Source: Thermoanaerobaculia bacterium (GTDB lineage: Bacteria > Acidobacteriota > Thermoanaerobaculia > Gp7-AA8). From it: DNA of 6,143 nucleotides. Below the pieces are notes generated by a model. That model did no database searches, was not told the origin of the DNA, and was given only the letters and a program-made list of their open reading frames with translations. Location of the stretch: the NCBI GenBank assembly GCA_017883215.1, contig JADGOA010000223.1, positions 1 through 6,143 of the forward strand, given 5' to 3'. The position numbers were made by a program, and so were the translations under genes. This document shows, piece by piece, positions 1 through 5,806 of this stretch (its first letter is position 1; every line of letters begins with the position of its first letter).

Positions 1-2421
1 CTACAGCCGCGACTTGGCAGCTTCGGCGGCGGCACGGATCTCGGGCTGGTGCGCGTCGATCGCCAGCGAACGGTTCCAGTAGTCCAGAGCGCGCGCGTAG
101 TCGTTCCGCTTCGCGTAGAAGATCCCGATGTTGTTCAGAGCCAGGGTCGAGGCCGGCTGCAGCCCGAGGGCCCGCTCGAGCTCCGGCAGCCCTTCCGTGT
201 AACGCTCGGAGGCGGCCAGCACCGACCCGAGGTTCGCCGCGACCTCATAGGACTCGGGAAAAACCTGCTTCCCTTTTTCCAGGAGGGCGATCGCGCGCGT
301 CGGCATGTTGCGCTCGCGATAGAGCGCCGCGTAATCGATGAACCAGCGCTCTGCGTTCGGCAGACCGTTGGCGACTGCCTGCATGAAGGCGTCGTCGGCT
401 GCCGTGTATTGCTGCCGTTCCGTCAGAGCCATGGCCAGGTTCAGGTAAGCCGCGGCACGCTGCGGGTTGATCTGAATGGCCCGCCCGAACGCGTCGACCG
501 CTTCCTGCACCTTCCCCTGTTTCTGCAACGTGACGCCGAGGTTGTTGTAGTAGGCGTAGGCACCCCAGCGCTCCGGCGGAAGCGGTTTGGCCGCGGCGGT
601 CTGCTGCTCCTGATCCGCGAGCATCGGGGCGGGATGGCGCGAGGGATCGTAGAGATGCCCGATGGCCTGCAGCTCTGTCTCGTACGGCTGCCGTGCGATC
701 CGCGCGTCGGTGGCCAGCGGACGCGGGTTGATGAACTCGCTGTAGCTGACCACGCGCACCGATTGGACCGGCGTGATGTCGTGGAAAGCCCAGGCGGGGA
801 GATGTCCCGGCATGTCGGCGCTTTGGGGCAGGCCGAGGATCGCCAGGACGGATGGAGCGATGTCGTAGATCGACAGCGTGTTGGTGCCTCCACCCGCGGC
901 GACGTGATTGCCGTAGGCGATGAACACGCCGGGGCGGCCGTGGTCGTCCAGAGCCGGCCCGCCGTTCGGCATCGAGCGGGGGCGGTCCTTCCCCCACTTG
1001 AACCCGTGAGCCGACATGACGATGACCGTCGTGTCGGGAGGCAGCACGTTCATCCACTCGCCCAGCAGACGGTCGATCTCGGTGTAGTAGTTCGACGCCG
1101 CCGGCCAGAACTTCCGGTATGCATCCGAGCTGATGCCCTCCCGGTACGGCGGGTGATAGGGCGCAAAGAGGTGGTTCACCACGTCGGTGCCGCCGTACGA
1201 CATCATGAAGAGCAGCGGCTGCTGCTCGCGATAGAAGTTGATGGCGACGCGGTGGTCGCTCCAGGTCTTGGCGAGGACCGTTCGGAAGATGTTGATCGGG
1301 TTCCGCTGGTTGTTCGATCCCACGGCCTCCTGATATTCATTTTCGGTGATGTTGAGGAATCGCCGGACCTGGTCATATCCGACGGTCTGCACCGGAACCT
1401 CGAGCTGCAGCGCCCGTGGTGCTGCCGCGGGGGGATAGACCGCGTCCGGAACCATCTCCACCGGAGCGTCGAAGAAGAACGATTCGGCGGAGGTCGGCGG
1501 CCATGCCGTCCACCAGGCGACCGTCATGGCGTGCCGGCCGAAGGCCTCACTGATGTCCCACAGCGCCGGCACATGACGGGAGAAGGCATCGACCGGCGTG
1601 TTGCGCGTGCGGTCGATGAAATCGATCACGCCGTGGCGGTCGGGCGGCAGGCCGGTGGCAACGCTCGTCCAAAGCATCGGCGAGACCGTCGGCTGGATCG
1701 TCTGCACCGCCGCGGTTCTGCCGCCGCGGGTCATCGCGCGCAGATTCGGAATCACGCCGTCGTTGGAGAGCTCCGAGAGAAGATCCCAGTCGGCCCCGTC
1801 GAGCGCGAAGATCGCCACGCGCCCGGAGACTCCGCGCGCAGCTCGGCGAAGCTCCGCGCGTTTGACGCGCAGCAGCGCCTCGCGATCGGCTTCGAGGCGC
1901 GTGATCTCGAACCCGGTGACTTTCAAGCCGCTCTTGGCGAGGTAGGCCGCCACGGTGCGGCGCAGCGGATCGCGTTCCTGGTTGAATCGCGAGTTCGGCG
2001 CGAGCAACTCCTCGACCGACACATGGTGCGTCACCGCGTCGACCGCTAACGCCACGCGGCGACCGACCCAGACGCTCCACCCCTCATTGACGAGCGTTCG
2101 GGAGTCGGGAAGGCGGTCGCCGGCAGCGATCCCGAACCGCAGGCGATAACTGACCGTCACCGGCACCTGGTCCTGCGACTTGATGCGGATCAGCCCGTCG
2201 CGCTGGGCATAGCCATTTCGGCGATCGAAGGAGAGGCGATAGTACTGATGCGGCGGAAGGAACGTGACGTGCGCGGTAACGAGACGAACGTACCCGGTGC
2301 GCTTGTTCACGCCGAAGATCAGCCGTCGCGATGACGGCAGATAGAGCGAGGCCAGAATGTAGAGCAGGCCCGCCATGCAGGCGAGCATCACCAGGGCACG
2401 AAACCAGCGCGTACGGAGCAT
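1..2421 (-). CDS. Membrane-anchored SPFH-like / type I phosphodiesterase (alkaline phosphatase superfamily) / TPR protein
   Basis: Complete 806-residue gene, ATG at 2419-2421 and TAG at 1-3. Residues 9-28 form one hydrophobic N-terminal segment, a likely uncleaved anchor that puts the rest outside the cytoplasm. Residues about 30-195 look like an SPFH/band-7 domain (the QVPVTVSYRLRF strand, then GLKVTGFEITRLEADREA and a charged helix). Residues about 200-555 are a type I phosphodiesterase/nucleotide pyrophosphatase domain: D208 in FALDGAD, probable nucleophile S247 in PTVSPMLWTS, TGLPPDRHGV at 256-265, D413 and H417 in TDVVNH, H472 and H494. Residues 621-791 are five consecutive 34-residue TPR units, the first and fifth being the clearest. 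The usual SDHGF motif reads SAHGF here, so the metal-ligand Asp is Ala471. The family cleaves phosphate mono- or diesters or transfers phospho-groups; the substrate cannot be told. A Shine-Dalgarno-like AAGGG lies 9 nt before the ATG. Domain assignment is firm for phosphodiesterase and TPR, moderate for SPFH. Confidence 0.9.
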   Translation of the reverse strand: MLRTRWFRALVMLACMAGLLYILASLYLPSSRRLIFGVNKRTGYVRLVTAHVTFLPPHQYYRLSFDRRNGYAQRDGLIRIKSQDQVPVTVSYRLRFGIAAGDRLPDSRTLVNEGWSVWVGRRVALAVDAVTHHVSVEELLAPNSRFNQERDPLRRTVAAYLAKSGLKVTGFEITRLEADREALLRVKRAELRRAARGVSGRVAIFALDGADWDLLSELSNDGVIPNLRAMTRGGRTAAVQTIQPTVSPMLWTSVATGLPPDRHGVIDFIDRTRNTPVDAFSRHVPALWDISEAFGRHAMTVAWWTAWPPTSAESFFFDAPVEMVPDAVYPPAAAPRALQLEVPVQTVGYDQVRRFLNITENEYQEAVGSNNQRNPINIFRTVLAKTWSDHRVAINFYREQQPLLFMMSYGGTDVVNHLFAPYHPPYREGISSDAYRKFWPAASNYYTEIDRLLGEWMNVLPPDTTVIVMSAHGFKWGKDRPRSMPNGGPALDDHGRPGVFIAYGNHVAAGGGTNTLSIYDIAPSVLAILGLPQSADMPGHLPAWAFHDITPVQSVRVVSYSEFINPRPLATDARIARQPYETELQAIGHLYDPSRHPAPMLADQEQQTAAAKPLPPERWGAYAYYNNLGVTLQKQGKVQEAVDAFGRAIQINPQRAAAYLNLAMALTERQQYTAADDAFMQAVANGLPNAERWFIDYAALYRERNMPTRAIALLEKGKQVFPESYEVAANLGSVLAASERYTEGLPELERALGLQPASTLALNNIGIFYAKRNDYARALDYWNRSLAIDAHQPEIRAAAEAAKSRL

Positions 2422-2430
2422 GCGGTGTCG

Positions 2431-2455
2431 CCCTTATGCACCCGGCGTGCAAGGG
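2431..2455 (-). promoter_or_regulatory. Ribosome binding site inside a small stem-loop, 5' of the phosphodiesterase gene
   Basis: On the minus strand the only Shine-Dalgarno-like sequence before the ATG at 2421 is AAGGG (complement of 2431-2435), spaced 9 nt from the start. It can pair with CCCTT (complement of 2451-2455). The stem continues as GTGC with GCAC (2438-2441 with 2447-2450) after a 2-nt bulge, leaving a 5-nt loop. That gives a nine-pair hairpin with the ribosome binding site in its 3' arm. The pairing is seen directly; an effect on translation is inference. Confidence 0.4.
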
Positions 2456-2463
2456 ACGCAAGG

Positions 2464-2589
2464 AGTGAGTGCCGAGTGCTGAGCCCTTGGGGGTCGGATG
2501 TCGGGGGTCGGGGGTCGGGGGCGAGAACGGGCCGTTCGCGTCCGAACCCTGACCCCCGACATCCGACCCCGGTTGACTCAGGACTCACT
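2464..2589. repeat. Intergenic long palindrome with 7-nt tandem units (element A)
   Basis: Core arms 2490-2509 and 2551-2570 are perfect 20-bp inverted complements. An outer 7-bp pair (2464-2470 with 2583-2589) encloses them and runs through the TGA stop (2585-2587) of the upstream gene. The left arm is periodic at 7 nt: GTCGGAT followed by three GTCGGGG units. The outer left part (2465-2483) has looser GAGTGC/CGAGTGC-like units. The 41-nt loop contains a nested stem (2522-2529 with 2533-2540, 7 of 8 paired). The plus strand has four G5 runs at 2489-2493, 2503-2507, 2510-2514 and 2517-2521, a G-quadruplex-like pattern. Reading from the genes there is no T-run after the hairpin, so it is not a classical terminator. 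It fills most of the 163-nt gap between the two genes. Confidence 0.85.
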
Positions 2590-3295
2590 TCCGGCGCTTG
2601 ATGAGCTGTTTGACCTCGTCGTTGCCGATATCGCTCTGCGCCGAGATGATGACAGCGGCGGTGCCCTCGCGGAACGCCGGCATCGTGCAGCGAATGGTGG
2701 CGGTGCCGTCTGCGGCGGTCTTGCCGCGGAAGACGACGCGGGGAGGCTCAACGGTGGAGAGGACTTTCACCTCGATCGAGGCGGCCGGGATCGGCGATTG
2801 CGACAGACTCCTTCGCGCCGCCACACGCATCTCGATGGCATTTCCAGCGATGAAATCGATCTGATTGAGGAGCGACAGCTCGAGGTGCTCGCTTTCCGCT
2901 TCCGACGCCAGGTAGTCGATGATCACCTGATCGAGCGACTTCTCCTCGGCAGGTAGCGGTGGCTCCAAACCGGCGGGGACGAGTGCAGCGTCGGCCAGCG
3001 TCGGCACGGACGGGCGCAGCGTCGCCGATTTCGTCGCATCGGCGGGATGGTCGAAGCGACCTCGCTTGATCGCGGCGATCATCGTGCGATGCTGCTGCTC
3101 CATCAGCCCGCCGATCAACTTTTCGTCGAAGCCGGTCTTCAGCTGCTCGGCGTAGGAGGTCTTCTTCGAGGCGAGGATCTCGCCGCCGACGTACACCAGC
3201 GACTCGATGTACGGATTCTGCAGACCTTTATCCTCGGTCTGGATGTGGAAGACCTTCTCGCCGTGCTTGATATCCGTATTGAAGCCGGTGATCAC
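2585..3295 (-). CDS. Conserved protein of unknown function
   Basis: Complete 236-residue gene, GTG at 3293-3295 and TGA at 2585-2587. The start is supported by GGAG 7 nt upstream. No signal peptide or membrane segment is visible, so it is probably cytoplasmic. Residues 1-80 form a compact segment with the strongly patterned stretches FNTDIKHGEKVFHIQTEDKG and YIESLVYVGGEILASKKTSY. I recall similar N-termini in uncharacterised proteins of Acidobacteriota and delta-proteobacteria, but cannot name a family. Residues about 82-120 are Pro/Ala-rich and likely a flexible linker. Residues 120-140 are acidic and helical. Residues about 155-225 alternate as beta strands ending in GKTAADGTATIRCTMP, like a small Ig-like or carboxypeptidase-regulatory beta-sandwich. 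The C-terminus is basic (IKRRK). No catalytic motif is evident, and neighbours give no clear functional hint. Confidence 0.85.
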   Translation of the reverse strand: MITGFNTDIKHGEKVFHIQTEDKGLQNPYIESLVYVGGEILASKKTSYAEQLKTGFDEKLIGGLMEQQHRTMIAAIKRGRFDHPADATKSATLRPSVPTLADAALVPAGLEPPLPAEEKSLDQVIIDYLASEAESEHLELSLLNQIDFIAGNAIEMRVAARRSLSQSPIPAASIEVKVLSTVEPPRVVFRGKTAADGTATIRCTMPAFREGTAAVIISAQSDIGNDEVKQLIKRRK

Positions 3296-3301
3296 CGATG
3301 G

Positions 3302-3329
3302 GCTCCAGAGTTACTCGCTTGCGTGGAGC
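3302..3329 (-). promoter_or_regulatory. Ribosome binding site for the GTG-start gene, within a 6-bp inverted repeat
   Basis: On the minus strand TGGAGC (complement of 3302-3307) contains the Shine-Dalgarno GGAG, 7 nt before the GTG at 3295. Sixteen nucleotides further upstream is its perfect complement GCTCCA (complement of 3324-3329). The good spacing decides the GTG start. The inverted repeat could hide the site in the mRNA, but six pairs across a 16-nt loop may be chance. Confidence 0.5.
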
Positions 3330-3334
3330 TGAAG

Positions 3335-3343
3335 AGTGTAGCA
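3335..3343 (-). promoter_or_regulatory. Possible extended -10 promoter element
   Basis: The minus strand reads TGCTACACT here, which fits the extended -10 pattern TGnTAnnnT (hexamer TACACT, 4 of 6 to TATAAT). It lies about 40 nt before the GTG at 3295 and downstream of palindrome B. No convincing -35 hexamer is present 16-18 nt upstream. In GC-rich DNA this is only a weak candidate. Confidence 0.2.
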
Positions 3344-3366
3344 AATCAGGAAGGGGCGGACAGGGC

Positions 3367-3441
3367 GTTACTGAGTTTCTGAGTCGCCGAGTTCGCACGA
3401 CGTACCAACTGAGTAACTCAGCAACTCAGTAACTCAGCAAC
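3367..3441. repeat. Intergenic long palindrome with 8-nt tandem units (element B)
   Basis: The left part 3367-3393 and the right part 3407-3433 are inverted complements at 22 of 27 positions, including an uninterrupted 11-bp outer stem (3367-3377 with 3423-3433). The right arm is a tandem of AACTCAGC / AACTCAGT units repeating every 8 nt (3415-3441). The left arm carries the matching CTGAGTTT / CTGAGTCG / CCGAGTTC units. A nested CTGAG-TAA-CTCAG hairpin lies at 3409-3421. The right arm ends about 12 nt from the TGA (3454-3456) of the upstream SirB1-like gene. No T-run follows on the coding strand. The rest of the 158-nt gap (3296-3366) holds the ribosome binding site and weak -10 candidate listed separately. 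Confidence 0.75.
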
Positions 3442-3453
3442 TGGTGCCGGGGG

Positions 3454-4308
3454 TCAGTTCTGCTCGATCCAGGCACGCAGGTAGTCGATCTGCTCCCGCA
3501 CGACCGAGCGGTCGTCGGCCTGTGGCATGAGGCTGAGGTACCGCTCCAGGCAGTCGATCGCGAACGCGTAGGCGTGCATCTGCATGGCCACGGATGCACG
3601 GTCGCGGACTTCGAAGGCGTCGCGCTGGTCGAGAATGAGAAGCCGGTCGATGGAGGCCGCGGCCCGGGCGAGATCGTGCTGCGCGAGATAGGCCGCCTTC
3701 AGCTGAGCCAGCTCGCGCGCCAGCACCTCTTTCCGCGCAAACGAACGGAGGTGATGCTCGCGCAGCTTCACGCCTCCGCCGTAGAGCGAATCGAGAAGGT
3801 GCTGCAGCTCGATGGTGGAGAGCACCCGCCCGCCGTCGAACGGGTCGATGACGATGTCGCCGAAGTAACCGCTCAGCTTCACCAGGAACCGCCCCGGGAG
3901 CGACACGCCCGCGGCGTCGATCCCGACACGGCGCGAGATCTCGAGGTAGAGAATCGACAACGTGATCGGCAGGCCGGCGTGACGGTCGAGCATCTCGCTC
4001 ACCAGCGCACTGCGCGGGTCGTAGTAGTCCTCGTCCTCTCCGCGGAAGCCCTCTTCGTCGAACAGGAGTTGGTTGATCGTTTCGACGACCCGCTCCACGT
4101 CCTGAGAGCCGTCCAGCCGGCCGATGATCGCCGAGCTCCACGCGTTCACCTGCTGGAGGTAGGCATCGATGTCGAGGGCCGGCTGGTCTTCGAGCGCGAT
4201 CACGAGCGAAGCCTCGAGCAGGTCGACGTGCGTGTCGGAGCGCGCTGCAATCTCGCGAAAACGCTGGCGCGCCAGCGTTGGATGCGTCAAAACGCGTGTC
4301 GCTCGCAT
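3454..4308 (-). CDS. SirB1-family transglutaminase-like protein with C-terminal TPR region
   Basis: Complete 284-residue gene, ATG at 4306-4308 and TGA at 3454-3456. Residues about 70-180 match the SirB1/transglutaminase-like core: INQLLFDEEGFRG (78-90), YYDPRSALVSEMLDRHAGLP (95-114), ITLSILYLEISRRVGI (115-130), GVSLPGRFLVK (134-144) and IDPFDGG (154-160). Residues about 190-275 are helical and TPR-like (LAQHDLARAAASIDRLLILD; YAFAIDCLERYLSLMP). The family is widespread, cytoplasmic and without a proven biochemical role; it generally lacks the full Cys-His-Asp transglutaminase triad. The LPGHF motif common in relatives reads LPGRF, with Arg140 in place of His. The gene starts 10 nt after the thioesterase stop, so the two are almost surely co-transcribed. 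GGGAG (complement of 4312-4316) lies only 3 nt before the ATG, a short spacing for a Shine-Dalgarno site. Confidence 0.9.
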   Translation of the reverse strand: MRATRVLTHPTLARQRFREIAARSDTHVDLLEASLVIALEDQPALDIDAYLQQVNAWSSAIIGRLDGSQDVERVVETINQLLFDEEGFRGEDEDYYDPRSALVSEMLDRHAGLPITLSILYLEISRRVGIDAAGVSLPGRFLVKLSGYFGDIVIDPFDGGRVLSTIELQHLLDSLYGGGVKLREHHLRSFARKEVLARELAQLKAAYLAQHDLARAAASIDRLLILDQRDAFEVRDRASVAMQMHAYAFAIDCLERYLSLMPQADDRSVVREQIDYLRAWIEQN

Positions 4309-4318
4309 GCTCTCCCGT

Positions 4319-4738
4319 CTACGACTGCAGCTCGTCGAATTTCTTGCGCAACGCGTCCGGAATCGGCATCTTCGTCCCCGTTTTCCAGTCGAAAAGAACG
4401 ACTACGACCTTTCCGGTAGCGGCAAGCTGCCGGCCATTGTCCTTCCAGATCTCGGAAACGAAATCCATCGAGGTATTCCGCATCTCGGCAATCCGGACGC
4501 GCACGTCGATCTCCTCCATCCCGATCTGCTGGCGGAAATCGCATTCGGCGCGCGCCACAATGAATCCGAGGTCGCCCGGCTGGCGGCTACCCGTCAGCTC
4601 GAACCAGAGCTGCGTGCGCGCCCACTCGAAGTAGCTGAAATAGACGGCGTTGTTGACGTGGCCGAAGTAGTCGATGTCCCGGAACGTCACCTCCATCGGG
4701 ACGACGTACCAACCGTTCTTCCAACCCCGCGTTGTCAT
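4319..4738 (-). CDS. Acyl-CoA thioesterase, 4-hydroxybenzoyl-CoA thioesterase (hotdog) family
   Basis: Complete 139-residue gene, ATG at 4736-4738 and TAG at 4319-4321; normal length for a single-hotdog 4HBT/YbgC-type enzyme. The signature VTFRDIDYFGHVNNAVYFSY spans residues 17-36 and continues FEWAR; D23 is the expected catalytic acid, with H27, N29 and N30 in the family pattern. The rest gives the expected strands (CDFRQQIGMEEIDVRVRIAEM; GKVVVVLFDW). Such enzymes hydrolyse acyl-CoA thioesters in the cytoplasm, usually as tetramers; the acyl group cannot be told. No Shine-Dalgarno sequence precedes the ATG, and palindrome C begins 10 nt upstream. A second in-frame ATG at 4694-4696 (residue 15) would keep the core motif but cut the first beta strand, so the longer form is preferred. 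It lies downstream of HMG-CoA lyase and directly upstream of the SirB1-like gene. Confidence 0.9.
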   Translation of the reverse strand: MTTRGWKNGWYVVPMEVTFRDIDYFGHVNNAVYFSYFEWARTQLWFELTGSRQPGDLGFIVARAECDFRQQIGMEEIDVRVRIAEMRNTSMDFVSEIWKDNGRQLAATGKVVVVLFDWKTGTKMPIPDALRKKFDELQS

Positions 4739-4748
4739 TGTGAGGAGC

Positions 4749-4832
4749 GAGTGGCGAGTAGCGAGTAGGGAGTGGGGGCTCGACCCGAAGGCCGTTCCCT
4801 ACTCGCCACTCGCTACTCGCTACTCGCCACTC
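4749..4832. repeat. Intergenic long palindrome with 7-nt tandem units (element C)
   Basis: Arms 4749-4768 and 4813-4832 are perfect 20-bp inverted complements. Both are strict 7-nt tandems: GAGTGGC / GAGTAGC / GAGTAGG / GAGTGGG on the left, and ACTCGCC / ACTCGCT / ACTCGCT / ACTCGCC on the right. Because the right array is longer, a second register also pairs (4762-4771 with 4796-4805, 10 bp), so two alternative hairpins are possible. The right arm covers the first two bases of the TGA (4831-4833) of HMG-CoA lyase. The left arm ends 10 nt from the thioesterase ATG. No T-run follows on the coding strand. The element occupies nearly the whole 92-nt gap. Confidence 0.9.
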
Positions 4833-5769
4833 ATTGTACGGCACCCGTTCGCGTGGCCACCGGCAGCGCGCTGCGCGTGCAGGCCTGCAGGTAGCGGCCG
4901 GGCAGAGGATGGTCGAGGTAAGGGGCGACGATCGAAGAAGCCTTCACCAGCCGCTTCAGATCGATGCCGGTCTCGATGCCCATGCTGTCGAGCATGTAGA
5001 CAAGATCCTCGGTCGCGAGGTTGCCCGACGCCCCCGGGGCATACGGACACCCGCCCAGGCCGCCCGACGAGGCGTCGAAGGTGGCGATGCCCATTTCCAG
5101 GGCAGCCAGTGTGTTCGCCAGGGCTGTGCCGCGCGTGTCGTGAAAGTGCATCGCCAGTCTGGACGCCGGAATGACCTGCAGGAGCATGCCGATGACCCCC
5201 TGCACCTGCATCGGCGTTCCCACTCCGATGGTGTCGCCGACGGAGACTTCGTAGCATCCGATGTCGAGAAGCCGCGCCGACACCTCGAGGACTTTTTCCG
5301 GCGGAACCTCTCCCTCGTACGGGCAGCCGAAGGACGTCGACACGTACCCGCGAATGCGCAGCCCCTCGGCCCGAGCGCGCGCCGCGACCGGCGCGTAATT
5401 CTCGAACGACTCGTCGATCGTCATGTTGATGTTGCGCTTGTTGAATGTGTCCGACGCGGCCGTGAAGATGGCGATCGACTTCACGCCCGCTTCGATGGCG
5501 CGCTCCAAACCTTTCATGTTCGGGACGAGCACCGGGTACTCGACGCCCGGATCTTTGGGGATCTCGCTGTAGACGGCGGCCGTATCGGCCATCTGCGGGA
5601 CCCACCTGGGGCTGACGAACGCACCGGCCTCGATCACCTGCAGCCCTGCATCCGCCAGCGCGGTGATGTAGGCGATCTTCACCTCCGTCGGGATGGTGAC
5701 CCTCTCGTTCTGCAGCCCGTCGCGCGGGCCGACTTCGACGATCTTGGCGAAGGTAACGGTGAGTCTCAT
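4831..5769 (-). CDS. Hydroxymethylglutaryl-CoA lyase (EC 4.1.3.4)
   Basis: Complete 312-residue gene, ATG at 5767-5769 and TGA at 4831-4833. The enzyme splits (S)-3-hydroxy-3-methylglutaryl-CoA into acetoacetate and acetyl-CoA, the last step of leucine breakdown. The TIM-barrel signatures are all present: VEVGPRDGLQNE (11-22) with R16 and metal ligand D17; E47 in VIEAGAFVSP; RGYVSTSFGCPYEGEV (140-155); SVGDTIGVGTP (176-186); MHFHDTRG (207-214) with metal ligands H208 and H210; and GGLGGCPYAPGASGNLATED (236-255) with catalytic-loop C241 and metal ligand N250. These positions match the human enzyme with a constant offset of 25. Length and motifs suggest a working cytoplasmic enzyme of the MvaB/LiuE type. 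No Shine-Dalgarno is obvious before the ATG. The neighbouring biotinyl-domain gene points to a leucine/isovalerate pathway. The related isopropylmalate synthases are excluded by the GGCPYAPGASGN loop. Confidence 0.97.
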   Translation of the reverse strand: MRLTVTFAKIVEVGPRDGLQNERVTIPTEVKIAYITALADAGLQVIEAGAFVSPRWVPQMADTAAVYSEIPKDPGVEYPVLVPNMKGLERAIEAGVKSIAIFTAASDTFNKRNINMTIDESFENYAPVAARARAEGLRIRGYVSTSFGCPYEGEVPPEKVLEVSARLLDIGCYEVSVGDTIGVGTPMQVQGVIGMLLQVIPASRLAMHFHDTRGTALANTLAALEMGIATFDASSGGLGGCPYAPGASGNLATEDLVYMLDSMGIETGIDLKRLVKASSIVAPYLDHPLPGRYLQACTRSALPVATRTGAVQ

Positions 5770-5806
5770 CGTGGTGAGGAACGCATCGGGTTTGCGGGGT
5801 CATCCC

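Noticed and set aside
49..2049. Long plus-strand open frame of 666 codons opposite the phosphodiesterase gene
   Set aside because: It is rich in Arg, Val, His and Asp with no domain or motif, and lies entirely antisense to a gene with clear domains. High GC lowers stop frequency in this frame.
3415..3441. Short direct repeats as a CRISPR array or attachment site
   Set aside because: Units are 8 nt and contiguous with no spacers, no cas genes are near, and the arrays are part of an inverted repeat.
3574..4419. Plus-strand open frame of 281 codons
   Set aside because: Antisense to the SirB1-like gene, whose family motifs are unmistakable; low-complexity, Arg/Glu/Val-rich translation.
4749..4832. 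Inverted repeats as insertion-sequence ends or a MITE
   Set aside because: There is no transposase, no flanking target duplication that I can see, and the four elements do not share a terminal sequence as copies of one MITE would.
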